This document shows positions 17,803-26,112 of a stretch of DNA of 59,255 nucleotides, piece by piece. The notes below the pieces were generated by a model, which saw nothing but the letters and a program-made list of their open reading frames with translations, was not told where the DNA came from and ran no database searches. This DNA comes from an uncultured Desulfovibrio sp. (GTDB lineage: Bacteria; Desulfobacterota; Desulfovibrionia; Desulfovibrionales; Desulfovibrionaceae), in assembly GCA_913060505.1 (NCBI GenBank), contig CAJXRQ010000022.1:1-59255 (forward strand). The letters are read 5' to 3'. How positions within the stretch are numbered: the first letter of the stretch is position 1; each line of letters starts with the position of its first letter. Made by a program: the position numbers and the translations under genes.

Positions 17803-19158
17803 TCAGGAATCAGAGCGGAGCGCAGCCAGAACTTCAAGATTGGCGGCCTTCCAAGCGGGATAGCCACCGGCCAGGACGCCACACCCGGAGGACAGAAGGC
17901 ACACGCCCAAGGCAAGGGGAATATTCAGATAGCCGGGCAATATGCCCCAGAAGGCCAGGCCTTCGACAATCACTATTGCCACCAGCACGCCCAAGGCACC
18001 GCCAGCCCCTGCCATCATACCGGACTCGAATAGAAACTGCTGCAAAATGAGGCGCTGCGGCGCGCCTATGGCCCGACGTATGCCTATTTCGACCTTGCGG
18101 GCGTGGACCATGAGAATCATGATGGAAAAAATGCCGAGTGTGCCGACAAAAAAGGAGATGCCAGCCCCGATGAACCCGAGCGTGGTCATGAGGTCCATGG
18201 CATCGGCCATCATGTCGTCGATTTGGTCGGCGTAATTGACGCTGAAGTCATTGCCCTCAGTGCCGGACAGGTTGTGTTGTTTGCGGAGAAGACCGTTCAA
18301 GGCCCTGTCTAGGGCGGGAATGAACGCCCGGCTGCGTAGTTTGAGATAAAACCCCGCCACGTGATCCTGGGAAGACAGGCGCTGCATTCCCGTGCGGGCT
18401 GGGGTAAAGATGATTTCATCCATGTTTTTACCGCTGCTATCCGCCCCCCTGGGCTGCATCACGCCAAGGACAAGCAGCATGCTTCTACGAATCCGGACAT
18501 GTTCTCCCTTGGCGGATTCGGGGATACCGAACAGCCTACGGGCAATGGCATCGCCAAGAACGCAGACCAGCTCACCCCGAGCCTCTTCAGACTCGTCGAA
18601 AAAACGCCCCACTGCGGGCGTCACGGAATGCATGTCGGTATAGGCGGGAGTGACCCCCATGACGGAACAGGAACTCCTTTTGCGCCCATGAAACACCATA
18701 TCGTCAAAAGTCACGAAGGGCACGCCATCAGTGACGTAAGGAATCCGATCGACAACGGTTTCCAGGTCCTCCGGCGTCAATGTCGCCGCGATATCCAGCG
18801 GGACGTATCGCTCCTCATCTTCCACCGTGCCCGTTTCCTCTTCATCGGAATCGACGGAGGAAGAATGCATTTCAGGCCGGCGGCTGAACCCCGGACGTTC
18901 GGGAGAGACCGTGGCGACATCGGCTCCGAGGCTGCGCGCTTGCGCCTCTATCTGCAGGGCTATACCCCCCAGGACATGGGTAATGCCGGTCAACAGGAGC
19001 GCACCGAGAAAGACGCCCGACATGGCAAGGACAGCCCGAAGCGGCTGGGCCCTGAAGGTGTGGATTGCCGTGCGGACTCCCAGACGGAAGCTCACGACAC
19101 GTGAGGAGACATCGGCTTCCGGAAGAGCTCCGGGATGAGAAGGGAAAGCGTTGCTCAC
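17803..19158 (-). CDS. MacB-type ABC transporter permease 2
   Basis: A 451-residue inner-membrane permease of the MacB/FtsX type. It has one N-terminal membrane helix (AVLAMSGVFLGALLLTGITHV), a large periplasmic domain (about residues 60-310) and three C-terminal helices, including the typical RRAIGAPQRLILQQFLFES coupling segment. The start overlaps the stop of the preceding permease by four bases (ATGA). With the ATPase, the adaptor and the sister permease it forms an export complex probably dedicated to the NRPS/PKS product. It is the last gene of the operon starting at 30557. An acidic insert (DSDEEETGTVEDEERY, around residue 105) is unusual. Confidence 0.9.
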   Translation of the reverse strand: MSNAFPSHPGALPEADVSSRVVSFRLGVRTAIHTFRAQPLRAVLAMSGVFLGALLLTGITHVLGGIALQIEAQARSLGADVATVSPERPGFSRRPEMHSSSVDSDEEETGTVEDEERYVPLDIAATLTPEDLETVVDRIPYVTDGVPFVTFDDMVFHGRKRSSCSVMGVTPAYTDMHSVTPAVGRFFDESEEARGELVCVLGDAIARRLFGIPESAKGEHVRIRRSMLLVLGVMQPRGADSSGKNMDEIIFTPARTGMQRLSSQDHVAGFYLKLRSRAFIPALDRALNGLLRKQHNLSGTEGNDFSVNYADQIDDMMADAMDLMTTLGFIGAGISFFVGTLGIFSIMILMVHARKVEIGIRRAIGAPQRLILQQFLFESGMMAGAGGALGVLVAIVIVEGLAFWGILPGYLNIPLALGVCLLSSGCGVLAGGYPAWKAANLEVLAALRSDS

Positions 19159-20393
19159 GCTCCCCCCTTCAGCGCCACAACCGGCGGCATGTCAGCGGCG
19201 ACACGCGCCGGCCGGAGAGCAAAGAAAAAGCCGATGCAGCACGCCCCCCCAAAGGCCCACAAAAACAATTCGGGCGAAAGGACAATGCTTAAAAAACCGA
19301 ATCGCTCCATGACATAGCTGATGCACACCCCGGCAACCAGCCCCAACACGGCCCCGAACACGCAGAGCAACAGGGACTCGAGCATGAACTGCAAAAGGAT
19401 GGCGGACCGGTTGGCGCCGAGGGCCTTTTTCAATCCGATCTCCGTCTTGCGCTCGGCAACGGAAAGATGGAAAAGATTGGCTAGGACAAAGCCGCTCACC
19501 AGAATGGAAGTGACCACCGTTGCACCGAGAAAGAGCAGAACGCCCCCCTTGAGTAGGGAAACGAACTGCAACACATCACCGGCGGTGAAGGGAATGAAGT
19601 CGTCCTCCTGCGTCTCGCTGAAGCCATGGGATTCCCGCAGCACACTTCGAACAGCCTCCACATATCCCGGCATGGCGGACGAAGGGGTGTGGGAGGGGTA
19701 TGTCACCCTGATCTGAAGAAGGTGTTGCCGTGAAATATTGAAGCGACCGGCCATAGTGGTGATGGGTACGGTAACCCGGTCGTCCATTTCCTCCCCTCCG
19801 GAGGCCATTCCCAATGGAGCATGAACTCCCTGCACGACAAACGGGATGGAATCCACGAGCACGACCTCCCCTATGGGGTCCTTGTCCCCAAACAGCCGTT
19901 CGGCGGTGATGTCCCCCAAAAAACAGACCCTGCGGGAGTACTTGATGTCGTCAGCCGTGAAATCCTGCCCTTTCTGCAGGGGCCAGGCCCAATGCAGCCA
20001 ATGGTCGGGCCCGCTGCCGCCCAGGGCGTCCGCCACATGAGTCTTTCCGTTCCCCTGGACGACCACGCCCAATCTGTACAGGTACGGCGAGATCCGCTCG
20101 ACATCCGGCAGATGGGCCTGCAACGCCCGGACATCATCCCAGGTCAGGGTCAACGGAGAAGTCCCCAGGGTCTGCCCGGTGACATCCCCCCCCACCACAT
20201 TGACAGCCGTAGGCCCGAAATTGACCGCCAGCTCCTCGGCCTTGCGCTCGGCGCCTTCCATTGTTGCGACAATGATCGTCAAAGCCATTACGGCCAGGGC
20301 AACGGCAACCAAAATAAGGACGCTTCTGAGCTTGAACCGCCACAACGAGACCAGGGCCAGATGGAACGAGCGAATAAATATGATCGGATGCAT
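19155..20393 (-). CDS. MacB-type ABC transporter permease 1
   Basis: A 412-residue permease of the MacB/FtsX type with one N-terminal helix (SVLILVAVALAVMALTIIVATM), a periplasmic MacB-like domain, and three C-terminal helices with the GLKKALGANRSAILLQFMLES motif. Unlike classical MacB, no ATPase is fused; the ATPase is encoded just upstream at 20439-21161. Two different permeases side by side suggest a heterodimeric exporter. It is expressed with its neighbours. Confidence 0.9.
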   Translation of the reverse strand: MHPIIFIRSFHLALVSLWRFKLRSVLILVAVALAVMALTIIVATMEGAERKAEELAVNFGPTAVNVVGGDVTGQTLGTSPLTLTWDDVRALQAHLPDVERISPYLYRLGVVVQGNGKTHVADALGGSGPDHWLHWAWPLQKGQDFTADDIKYSRRVCFLGDITAERLFGDKDPIGEVVLVDSIPFVVQGVHAPLGMASGGEEMDDRVTVPITTMAGRFNISRQHLLQIRVTYPSHTPSSAMPGYVEAVRSVLRESHGFSETQEDDFIPFTAGDVLQFVSLLKGGVLLFLGATVVTSILVSGFVLANLFHLSVAERKTEIGLKKALGANRSAILLQFMLESLLLCVFGAVLGLVAGVCISYVMERFGFLSIVLSPELFLWAFGGACCIGFFFALRPARVAADMPPVVALKGGA

Positions 20394-20438
20394 CTTGTTC
20401 GTTATCCAGGGGGTATCGGTTGACGTCCTTCCAGTTGT

Positions 20439-21161
20439 TCAAACCACCATCGACGGCGGTTCTTCCTCAACCTTCAGGAGGCCGCCGTCGACCCGAACCC
20501 GCCGTTTCGCGCCCATTGCGGTCTGCGGATCGTGCGTCACGACGACAATACTGGTCCCGGCAGCATTGATGTCATTGAAAAGGGCCATGATCTCGGTACT
20601 GGTTTTCGCGTCAAGCTGGCCGGTGGGCTCATCGGCCAACAACAAGTCGGGATTGTTAAACAACGCCCGTGCGATGGAGACGCGCTGCTGCTGCCCGCCC
20701 GACAATTGGGCGGGGGTATGGTCAGCCCGGTCGGCCAACCCCACCCGCTCCAACAGTGACATCGCCCATTCGCGCATGCGCGAAAGGGGTTCGCCGGTAT
20801 ACATTCCGGGCAACATCACATTTTCCAGAGCCGAGGTCTGGGGCATGAGGTAGAAGCTCTGGAACACAAATCCGATAAAACGGCTGCGCATCCTGCTGGC
20901 CTCGACGTCATCCAGTGCGCCGATATCGTGGCCATTCAGCTGGTAGGTCCCGGTGTCGGGCTGATCGAGAATACCCAGGATGTGCAGCAGGGTCGATTTT
21001 CCCGAGCCGGAGCTGCCCACCAATGCGAGAAAGTCCCCGCGATAGAGATCGAGCGAGACGCCCCGAAGCACGCGGGTCTCCCGTCCCGCCTGCATGAAGC
21101 TGCGCGTTATGCCGCTCAACTCGGCAAGAAGTGAAGAATCAGAGTGGGATGCATGGTTCAC
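20439..21161 (-). CDS. MacB/LolD-type ABC transporter ATPase
   Basis: An ABC ATPase with Walker A GSSGSGKST, Q-loop FVFQSFYLMP, signature LSGGQQQR, Walker B LLLADEPTGQLD and the switch His in VVVTHD. The preferred start is the GTG at 21161, which overlaps the adaptor stop (GTGA) and has GGAGG seven bases upstream; an in-frame ATG lies at 21176. It energizes the two separate permeases that follow. Family members export macrolides, siderophores or lipoproteins; the neighbours suggest a siderophore-like product. Confidence 0.93.
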   Translation of the reverse strand: MNHASHSDSSLLAELSGITRSFMQAGRETRVLRGVSLDLYRGDFLALVGSSGSGKSTLLHILGILDQPDTGTYQLNGHDIGALDDVEASRMRSRFIGFVFQSFYLMPQTSALENVMLPGMYTGEPLSRMREWAMSLLERVGLADRADHTPAQLSGGQQQRVSIARALFNNPDLLLADEPTGQLDAKTSTEIMALFNDINAAGTSIVVVTHDPQTAMGAKRRVRVDGGLLKVEEEPPSMVV

Positions 21162-22438
21162 TCCGCAGCCTCCCACGCTTCGGGCAAAACCTCTGGCAGA
21201 GTGACCCTGGTAACCACCTCGTCATTCTCCTTGAGCCCCTCAAACAACTCCGTGTACTTTCTGCCCACCATTCCGGTCACCACCTTGCACGGCCGGGGCT
21301 TGCCCGCAGCATCGAGCCCAAGAAGGATTCGACGGGAACCAACCCATTTGAACGCCGCATTGGGCAGCAGAAGGACATCCAGTTTCTTGCCGACCACCAT
21401 CTCGCAATGGGCGGTCATCTCCGGACGCAAGGCCCGGGCCGAGTCCGGATCAAGACGAACCAGCGCACGGTAATAGACGATGTTGTTCCTGATTTCCGGA
21501 CCGGGATGGATCAAAGCCACGGTTCCCGAGAACTGCCTGTCCGGATAGGCCTCCACGCTGAAACGCACCGTATCCCCGATTTTCACCTCGCCAATGTCGT
21601 TTTCATCGACATAGACGCGCAACTCCAGGCGAGAGACATCGAGAACGGTGATCAGATCGGCAACCTGCAACCCGGCCACGACCGTCTCCCCTTCCTGGGC
21701 CGTGATGCCGCTGACAACGCCGTCGATGGGACTGACGATCGTGGAGTAGGACAGGCGGACCCGGGCGGCATCAAGCTCGGCGGCCGCCTTTTGCACGGCC
21801 TGAACGAGACGGGCTTTTTCCAGGGAGTAACCAGCCTCCAGACGTTGCCGGGTCTTGTCCAGCATGATCTGGTTCTGGTGCGTCGTGGCCCGGAACTTCC
21901 GCTCCCGGTCGAGATCCGCCTTGGCCGCACTTTTCGTCTCCGTGAGGCGCTCCATCCGGCGATAGGAAACCTCGGCGTGTTCCGCCTCCGCCTCCGCCTT
22001 GCCAAGGTTGGCAACCGCTTCCTGGATTCTCAGAGGGTATGTCTCGTCCAACAGGGCCAGGTCGGCCTGAAGCCCGCCGAGTTCAGCCTCCAGCTTGCGG
22101 CATTCCGCCTCCTGCTCCCGATTGTCCATGACGGCAATGGGCTGCCCCTTTACCACCGTATCTCCCAGCTTGACATGCAACGTCTGGATCACTCCCGTGA
22201 CCCGCGTCCCGGTCTTCACCTCGGCCCCTTCCTCGGGCTTGATAATACCAGTCGCGGTCAGCACCCGCTCCAGACTGCCCCTGACGATACGTTCGGTTTC
22301 CTGGACCTCGACCTCATAATTTTTGTTGCCCGCCAGGAGAAACCAGACAACCAGACACAGCACCACCGCTCCCACCGTCATGCACCATGAGACACGGCTA
22401 AAACGAAGCCATCCCCGCTGTTTGACCCACGAAAACAT
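21158..22438 (-). CDS. Periplasmic adaptor (MacA/HlyD type)
   Basis: A membrane-fusion protein of about 426 residues. An N-terminal helix (VGAVVLCLVVWFLLAG) anchors it to the inner membrane. It is followed by a split lipoyl/barrel domain (TRVTGVIQTLHVKLGDTVVKGQ and IVSPIDGVVSGITAQEGETV) around a long alpha-helical coiled-coil hairpin rich in Ala, Glu and Arg (about residues 100-195). The ATG at 22438 has GGGAG four bases upstream; an in-frame GTG lies at 22453. It should link the ABC permeases to an outer-membrane channel, which is not encoded in the window. Confidence 0.92.
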   Translation of the reverse strand: MFSWVKQRGWLRFSRVSWCMTVGAVVLCLVVWFLLAGNKNYEVEVQETERIVRGSLERVLTATGIIKPEEGAEVKTGTRVTGVIQTLHVKLGDTVVKGQPIAVMDNREQEAECRKLEAELGGLQADLALLDETYPLRIQEAVANLGKAEAEAEHAEVSYRRMERLTETKSAAKADLDRERKFRATTHQNQIMLDKTRQRLEAGYSLEKARLVQAVQKAAAELDAARVRLSYSTIVSPIDGVVSGITAQEGETVVAGLQVADLITVLDVSRLELRVYVDENDIGEVKIGDTVRFSVEAYPDRQFSGTVALIHPGPEIRNNIVYYRALVRLDPDSARALRPEMTAHCEMVVGKKLDVLLLPNAAFKWVGSRRILLGLDAAGKPRPCKVVTGMVGRKYTELFEGLKENDEVVTRVTLPEVLPEAWEAAE

Positions 22439-22509
22439 AACTCTCCCGATCACTTATAATTTTTGTTAACCATACCGTGCATACCATGAAGCACACTGAA
22501 ATTCCCGCA

Positions 22510-23916
22510 TCAGACTTCAGCCGAGGCTGCCACCAGAGTTTCCACCGGCCCCTTTTTGCCCCACAACATCCTGCGGGTGCGGAAGCCAAGCACCGCCGTG
22601 GCGATGAACAACGCCAAGGTGAGCGCCAGCCACCACCCGATAACGCCGAGTGAGGCAGGAGAAACCAGACCAAAGGGCAAAGGCGATCCGGAAAGCACGT
22701 ACCCGAACGGAATGCCCACTCCCCAATAAGCCGCCGTGGTGTACAGGAAGGGAACAGTCACATCGCCAACGCCGCGCAACACGCCATTCAGGCAGACCTG
22801 CATCGAGTCCGCTATTTGGAAAAATGCGGCCACGTACAGAATGGAAACAGCCAACGGGACCACGACCGGATCGCTGGTGAAGATGGAAGCCAAATGGCCC
22901 GCGTTCAAAATCATGCCCGCCATCAACACGCAGCCGATAAGGGCACTCAACGAAACGATGCCGGACACGGCGAAACGCAACTTTTCCCCATCCCCCTGCC
23001 CGAACAAATTGCCCACGCGGATGCAGGATGCGCTTGAAAACGCCGCGGCCATGCTGAAGAAAAGGACCATGCAGTTGAAAGCCACCTGATGGGCGGCAGC
23101 GGCCACCGCCCCCTGGCGGCTGATAAAGATCACCATGACGGAAAAAACCAGGTATTCGGAGGTGAAGCACAGGCCAATGGGGCCACCCTTTTTGAAGAGT
23201 CCGGCAATGGCCCGGAGGTCAGGCAGGCAGAACCGGCTGACAAGACGCTTGCCCGCGAACCGGGGCACAAACGACACGTAGCCCAACAACAGGAACAGAA
23301 AACACGTGTACTCGCAGATGGTCGCCAGTCCGCATCCGGTAACCCCCATCGAGGGGAATCCGAACTTACCGAACATGAAAACATAATTGAGAAACGCTTT
23401 GATACCCACCGAGAACACGGAAATGATGGTCACGGGCATGACGACCTTCTGCCCTTCGCAGTAAAAGCGCACGGCAATCAGTACGCAGGCCACAGGCAAG
23501 GCCCAGATAACGGCTTTTATGTACACGCTCGCCAGCTCGGCTATGTCCGCCTCGGCAATGAACAGGCCCAGGTTGTCCGCTATGAAATACAGGACCACCG
23601 CAGCGATCACGCCCAGGATCAGCCCGAGGTAGATACCCTGCCGGGTGACGACATTAACCCCGTCAGGGTCGTTTGCGCCAAAGGCCTGGGACACGGCTAT
23701 GAGCAGGCCGTACAACGTGCCGAGACTGAAGGCGAGAAACGGCACCCATATGGCGGCGCCAACAGCGATGCTGGCGAGTTCAAGAGTGCCGAGCGCACCC
23801 GCCATGGCCGAATCCACAACGCCGTTTGCGATGCCCGCATACTGGGACAGAAGTATCGGTAGAAAGAGGGGCAGTATCTTCGGGGTTTCCTTGCGCAGAG
23901 CACTGACTATGGACAT
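22510..23916 (-). CDS. MATE-family multidrug/metallophore exporter
   Basis: An integral membrane protein of 468 residues from the ATG at 23916, chosen for GGGGAGG seven bases upstream; the longer open frame to 24003 lacks a site. It has about 12 hydrophobic segments and the repeated MATE halves (ILLSQYAGIANGVVDSAMAGALG near the start, GPIGLCFTSEYLVFSVMVIFI in the second half). MATE proteins export small cationic or drug-like molecules using Na+ or H+ gradients. Its place inside the biosynthetic operon suggests product export or self-protection. The 176-base gap upstream holds no recognizable gene or terminator. Confidence 0.93.
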   Translation of the reverse strand: MSIVSALRKETPKILPLFLPILLSQYAGIANGVVDSAMAGALGTLELASIAVGAAIWVPFLAFSLGTLYGLLIAVSQAFGANDPDGVNVVTRQGIYLGLILGVIAAVVLYFIADNLGLFIAEADIAELASVYIKAVIWALPVACVLIAVRFYCEGQKVVMPVTIISVFSVGIKAFLNYVFMFGKFGFPSMGVTGCGLATICEYTCFLFLLLGYVSFVPRFAGKRLVSRFCLPDLRAIAGLFKKGGPIGLCFTSEYLVFSVMVIFISRQGAVAAAAHQVAFNCMVLFFSMAAAFSSASCIRVGNLFGQGDGEKLRFAVSGIVSLSALIGCVLMAGMILNAGHLASIFTSDPVVVPLAVSILYVAAFFQIADSMQVCLNGVLRGVGDVTVPFLYTTAAYWGVGIPFGYVLSGSPLPFGLVSPASLGVIGWWLALTLALFIATAVLGFRTRRMLWGKKGPVETLVAASAEV

Positions 23917-24092
23917 GATCGTTCCTCCCCGGTGTGCATGTTTGACTTCGACCGCAACTACACGGCCATGAAACCAAACGTACACGAAGAACGCGGTATC
24001 CAATATCCCGATTTAATCAATAAACACCCTGAACAACCAATCCCAGACCAACCAATTCTCCCTCTTCCTCCGTATTCATCCAAAGGTGGGAC

Positions 24093-25124
24093 TCAGGCCA
24101 CCTTTTGGCTGTTTTTCAGGGAAATCGCGGACTCGATGATCAAGTCCTCCTGGGTCCCGATCGGCTTGTGCTTGGCGAGTTCCTTGCACAAATCAATGGC
24201 ATTGAGGTCGTAATCCCCGGCGATCCTCTTGATATGGGAAGAAAACGAGCTGGATATGCCATGGAGCCCGGTGACGATGTTGAGAGGGTCACTGAACGGA
24301 ATTTCCTGCAGGACATGTTCCCTGGTATAGTCGGCCAATTCGAACAGGCGCGGCAGAGCCACACCGGTCGTATGCCCATACTTCTCAAGTTGCGGTATGA
24401 TAACCTCGAGTTGGCAGTTCCCGGAGGAGGCACCGAAGCCGCAGCAACAACCATCGACAATCGCAAATCCGTTCTCAACGGAAGCAAACGCATTTGCGGC
24501 CGCCATTCCAAGATTGTTATGGGCATGGAACCCAATGGGGATCACCAGGCTATAGCTGAGATACGAGGCGGTTTCAGCCACTCTGCTCGGGATATAGTGA
24601 CCGGCCGAATCCATGAGAATCAGCGCATCCGCACCCGCCTTCTCCACCAGCAGCCCCTGTTCCAGAAGCTCCTCCTTGGTTGCCATGTGCGACATGGTCA
24701 GAGAGATAAACACGGTGGCGCCGTTGGCCTTCATGTAATCGATATGCCGAAGCGCGACATTGGCCTCAGTGCAGTGGCATCCGATGCGGAAATTGGAGAC
24801 GCCCTGGGCCATTGCCGGCTTGATATCCTTGTTGACCGTGGCATAGCCGGGCATGAGGAAACAGGACAGTCGGCTGTTGTCCAGGCCCTCGAGTGCGGCC
24901 TCGATGATCTCCTGATCCGTCAACCGGCTCAGACCGCTTTGAAGCGAGGAGGCCCCGAGCCCCAGACCGTGTCCGAACTCCACAAAGGGCACCCCCGTTC
25001 CTTGTGCTATGCGGGCATATCCCGATATCTGTTCTGCCGACAGTGAATTGCGGATGGCATGACTGCCGTCCCTCAGGGTTGAGTCGTATACGATCAGGTT
25101 GTCGAACTTGTCTAAAAGCTGCAT
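24093..25124 (-). CDS. 4-hydroxy-2-oxovalerate aldolase-like (DmpG/MhpE type)
   Basis: A 343-residue HMG-CoA-lyase-superfamily aldolase. The catalytic Arg-Asp-Gly segment is present (DSTLRDGSHAIRNSL), as are HGLGLGASS and the metal-binding histidines in GFHAHNNLG. In catabolism this enzyme splits 4-hydroxy-2-oxovalerate into pyruvate and acetaldehyde and passes the aldehyde through a tunnel to an acylating dehydrogenase. That partner is encoded immediately upstream, overlapping by 13 bases, so the bienzyme complex is preserved. No aromatic meta-cleavage genes are nearby; the flanks are NRPS and exporter genes. Run in reverse, the pair would make a 4-hydroxy-2-oxo acid from pyruvate and an acyl-CoA. 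The direction and acyl chain are inferred. A divergent segment (DGCCCGFGASSGNCQLEV) could reflect a changed substrate. Confidence 0.88.
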   Translation of the reverse strand: MQLLDKFDNLIVYDSTLRDGSHAIRNSLSAEQISGYARIAQGTGVPFVEFGHGLGLGASSLQSGLSRLTDQEIIEAALEGLDNSRLSCFLMPGYATVNKDIKPAMAQGVSNFRIGCHCTEANVALRHIDYMKANGATVFISLTMSHMATKEELLEQGLLVEKAGADALILMDSAGHYIPSRVAETASYLSYSLVIPIGFHAHNNLGMAAANAFASVENGFAIVDGCCCGFGASSGNCQLEVIIPQLEKYGHTTGVALPRLFELADYTREHVLQEIPFSDPLNIVTGLHGISSSFSSHIKRIAGDYDLNAIDLCKELAKHKPIGTQEDLIIESAISLKNSQKVA

Positions 25125-26029
25125 GCGAGCACCTCTTGTGCGCCGTGGTCCAGGCGAAGCTTGTTAAGATTATCGCTGTAAAGCTCTCCTAGGTACACGG
25201 CAGCGGCATTGATGATGTCCAAATTGCCGGCATACTCTTCAAGGTAGTCACCCTGTCCGGTCACCCTGACCAACACGATGATTTTACCGTCAGAGAAGAC
25301 CGGCTCGGTAATAAGGGCATAGCCGGGCACGTACCGTTGCACCTCGGCCACCATCTTGCCGATAGCCGCCGTCACCCGGAGACGGTCGAACCCGGAGGCC
25401 AAAAAGGTGATCGTCACCCTCATGTGGGCGGGTGGTGTTGCAGGATTGAGGGCGAGCAGGCACTTGACCTTTTCGCACCCCGAAAAACCGGCGATCGCCG
25501 CTTCGGTGGTCTCCAGGTATTCATCAATGTTGAGACGCGTCGCCAGTCCCGCACTCTGCGAGGCGCTTGTGTTGACCATTTCGATGTAGTCCACAGTCTC
25601 GCACTGCCCGGACACGGCATGGACGATCGGAAGGGCCACCTGCCCACCGCAGGAGACCAGGCTCACGTCGCGGCAGGAATGCATCCTTTCGGCGTTGACC
25701 GTGGGCACGACAGGAGCACCCACGTGGGATGGTGTCAGGTCGAACATCATCTTGCCAAGCTCGGCGAATTGTTGGCTGTGCTCCGCATGGGCAATGGCGC
25801 TGGTGGCGTCAAAGACGATCTCGTATGAATCGGGATTTTCGAGCAGGTATTGAGCCTGTCCGGTGGAAACAGGGACTCCAAGCTTCCGAGCCCTCTGGAT
25901 GCCCTCCGACTCTTCCCGCCTGCCCACGAAGCAGGCGCAACGCATATTGCGTGAACGAAGCAGCTTGTACAGCAGGTCGGTGCCGATTTTTCCTGAACCA
26001 AGTATCGCTGCGGGTGTCTTGTCTTTCAT
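25112..26029 (-). CDS. Acetaldehyde dehydrogenase (acylating), DmpF/MhpF type
   Basis: About 305 residues from the ATG at 26029 (GGAGG five bases upstream). It carries an N-terminal NAD-binding motif (ILGSGKIGTDLLYK), the catalytic Cys in SLVSCGGQVALPIVHAV, and the conserved NTSASQSAG, NIDEYLETT and LNPATPPAHMRVT segments of EC 1.2.1.10. It interconverts an aldehyde and an acyl-CoA with NAD(H) and normally forms a channelling complex with the aldolase encoded next. Between an NRPS gene and exporter genes it most likely supplies or consumes an aldehyde for a product building block. A degradative role cannot be excluded from sequence alone. Confidence 0.9.
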   Translation of the reverse strand: MKDKTPAAILGSGKIGTDLLYKLLRSRNMRCACFVGRREESEGIQRARKLGVPVSTGQAQYLLENPDSYEIVFDATSAIAHAEHSQQFAELGKMMFDLTPSHVGAPVVPTVNAERMHSCRDVSLVSCGGQVALPIVHAVSGQCETVDYIEMVNTSASQSAGLATRLNIDEYLETTEAAIAGFSGCEKVKCLLALNPATPPAHMRVTITFLASGFDRLRVTAAIGKMVAEVQRYVPGYALITEPVFSDGKIIVLVRVTGQGDYLEEYAGNLDIINAAAVYLGELYSDNLNKLRLDHGAQEVLACSF

Positions 26030-26112
26030 GTCAGCCTCCATCATTTTGACCGGTATTCCAACAGCAGCAGGACTGCCCGGGCGCGAACAGGAACCAAACC
26101 TCCATGGGGAGG

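Noticed and set aside
24093..26029. Part of an aromatic meta-cleavage pathway
   Set aside because: No dioxygenase, hydratase or hydrolase genes are present; the genes are co-oriented and tightly packed with NRPS and exporter genes.
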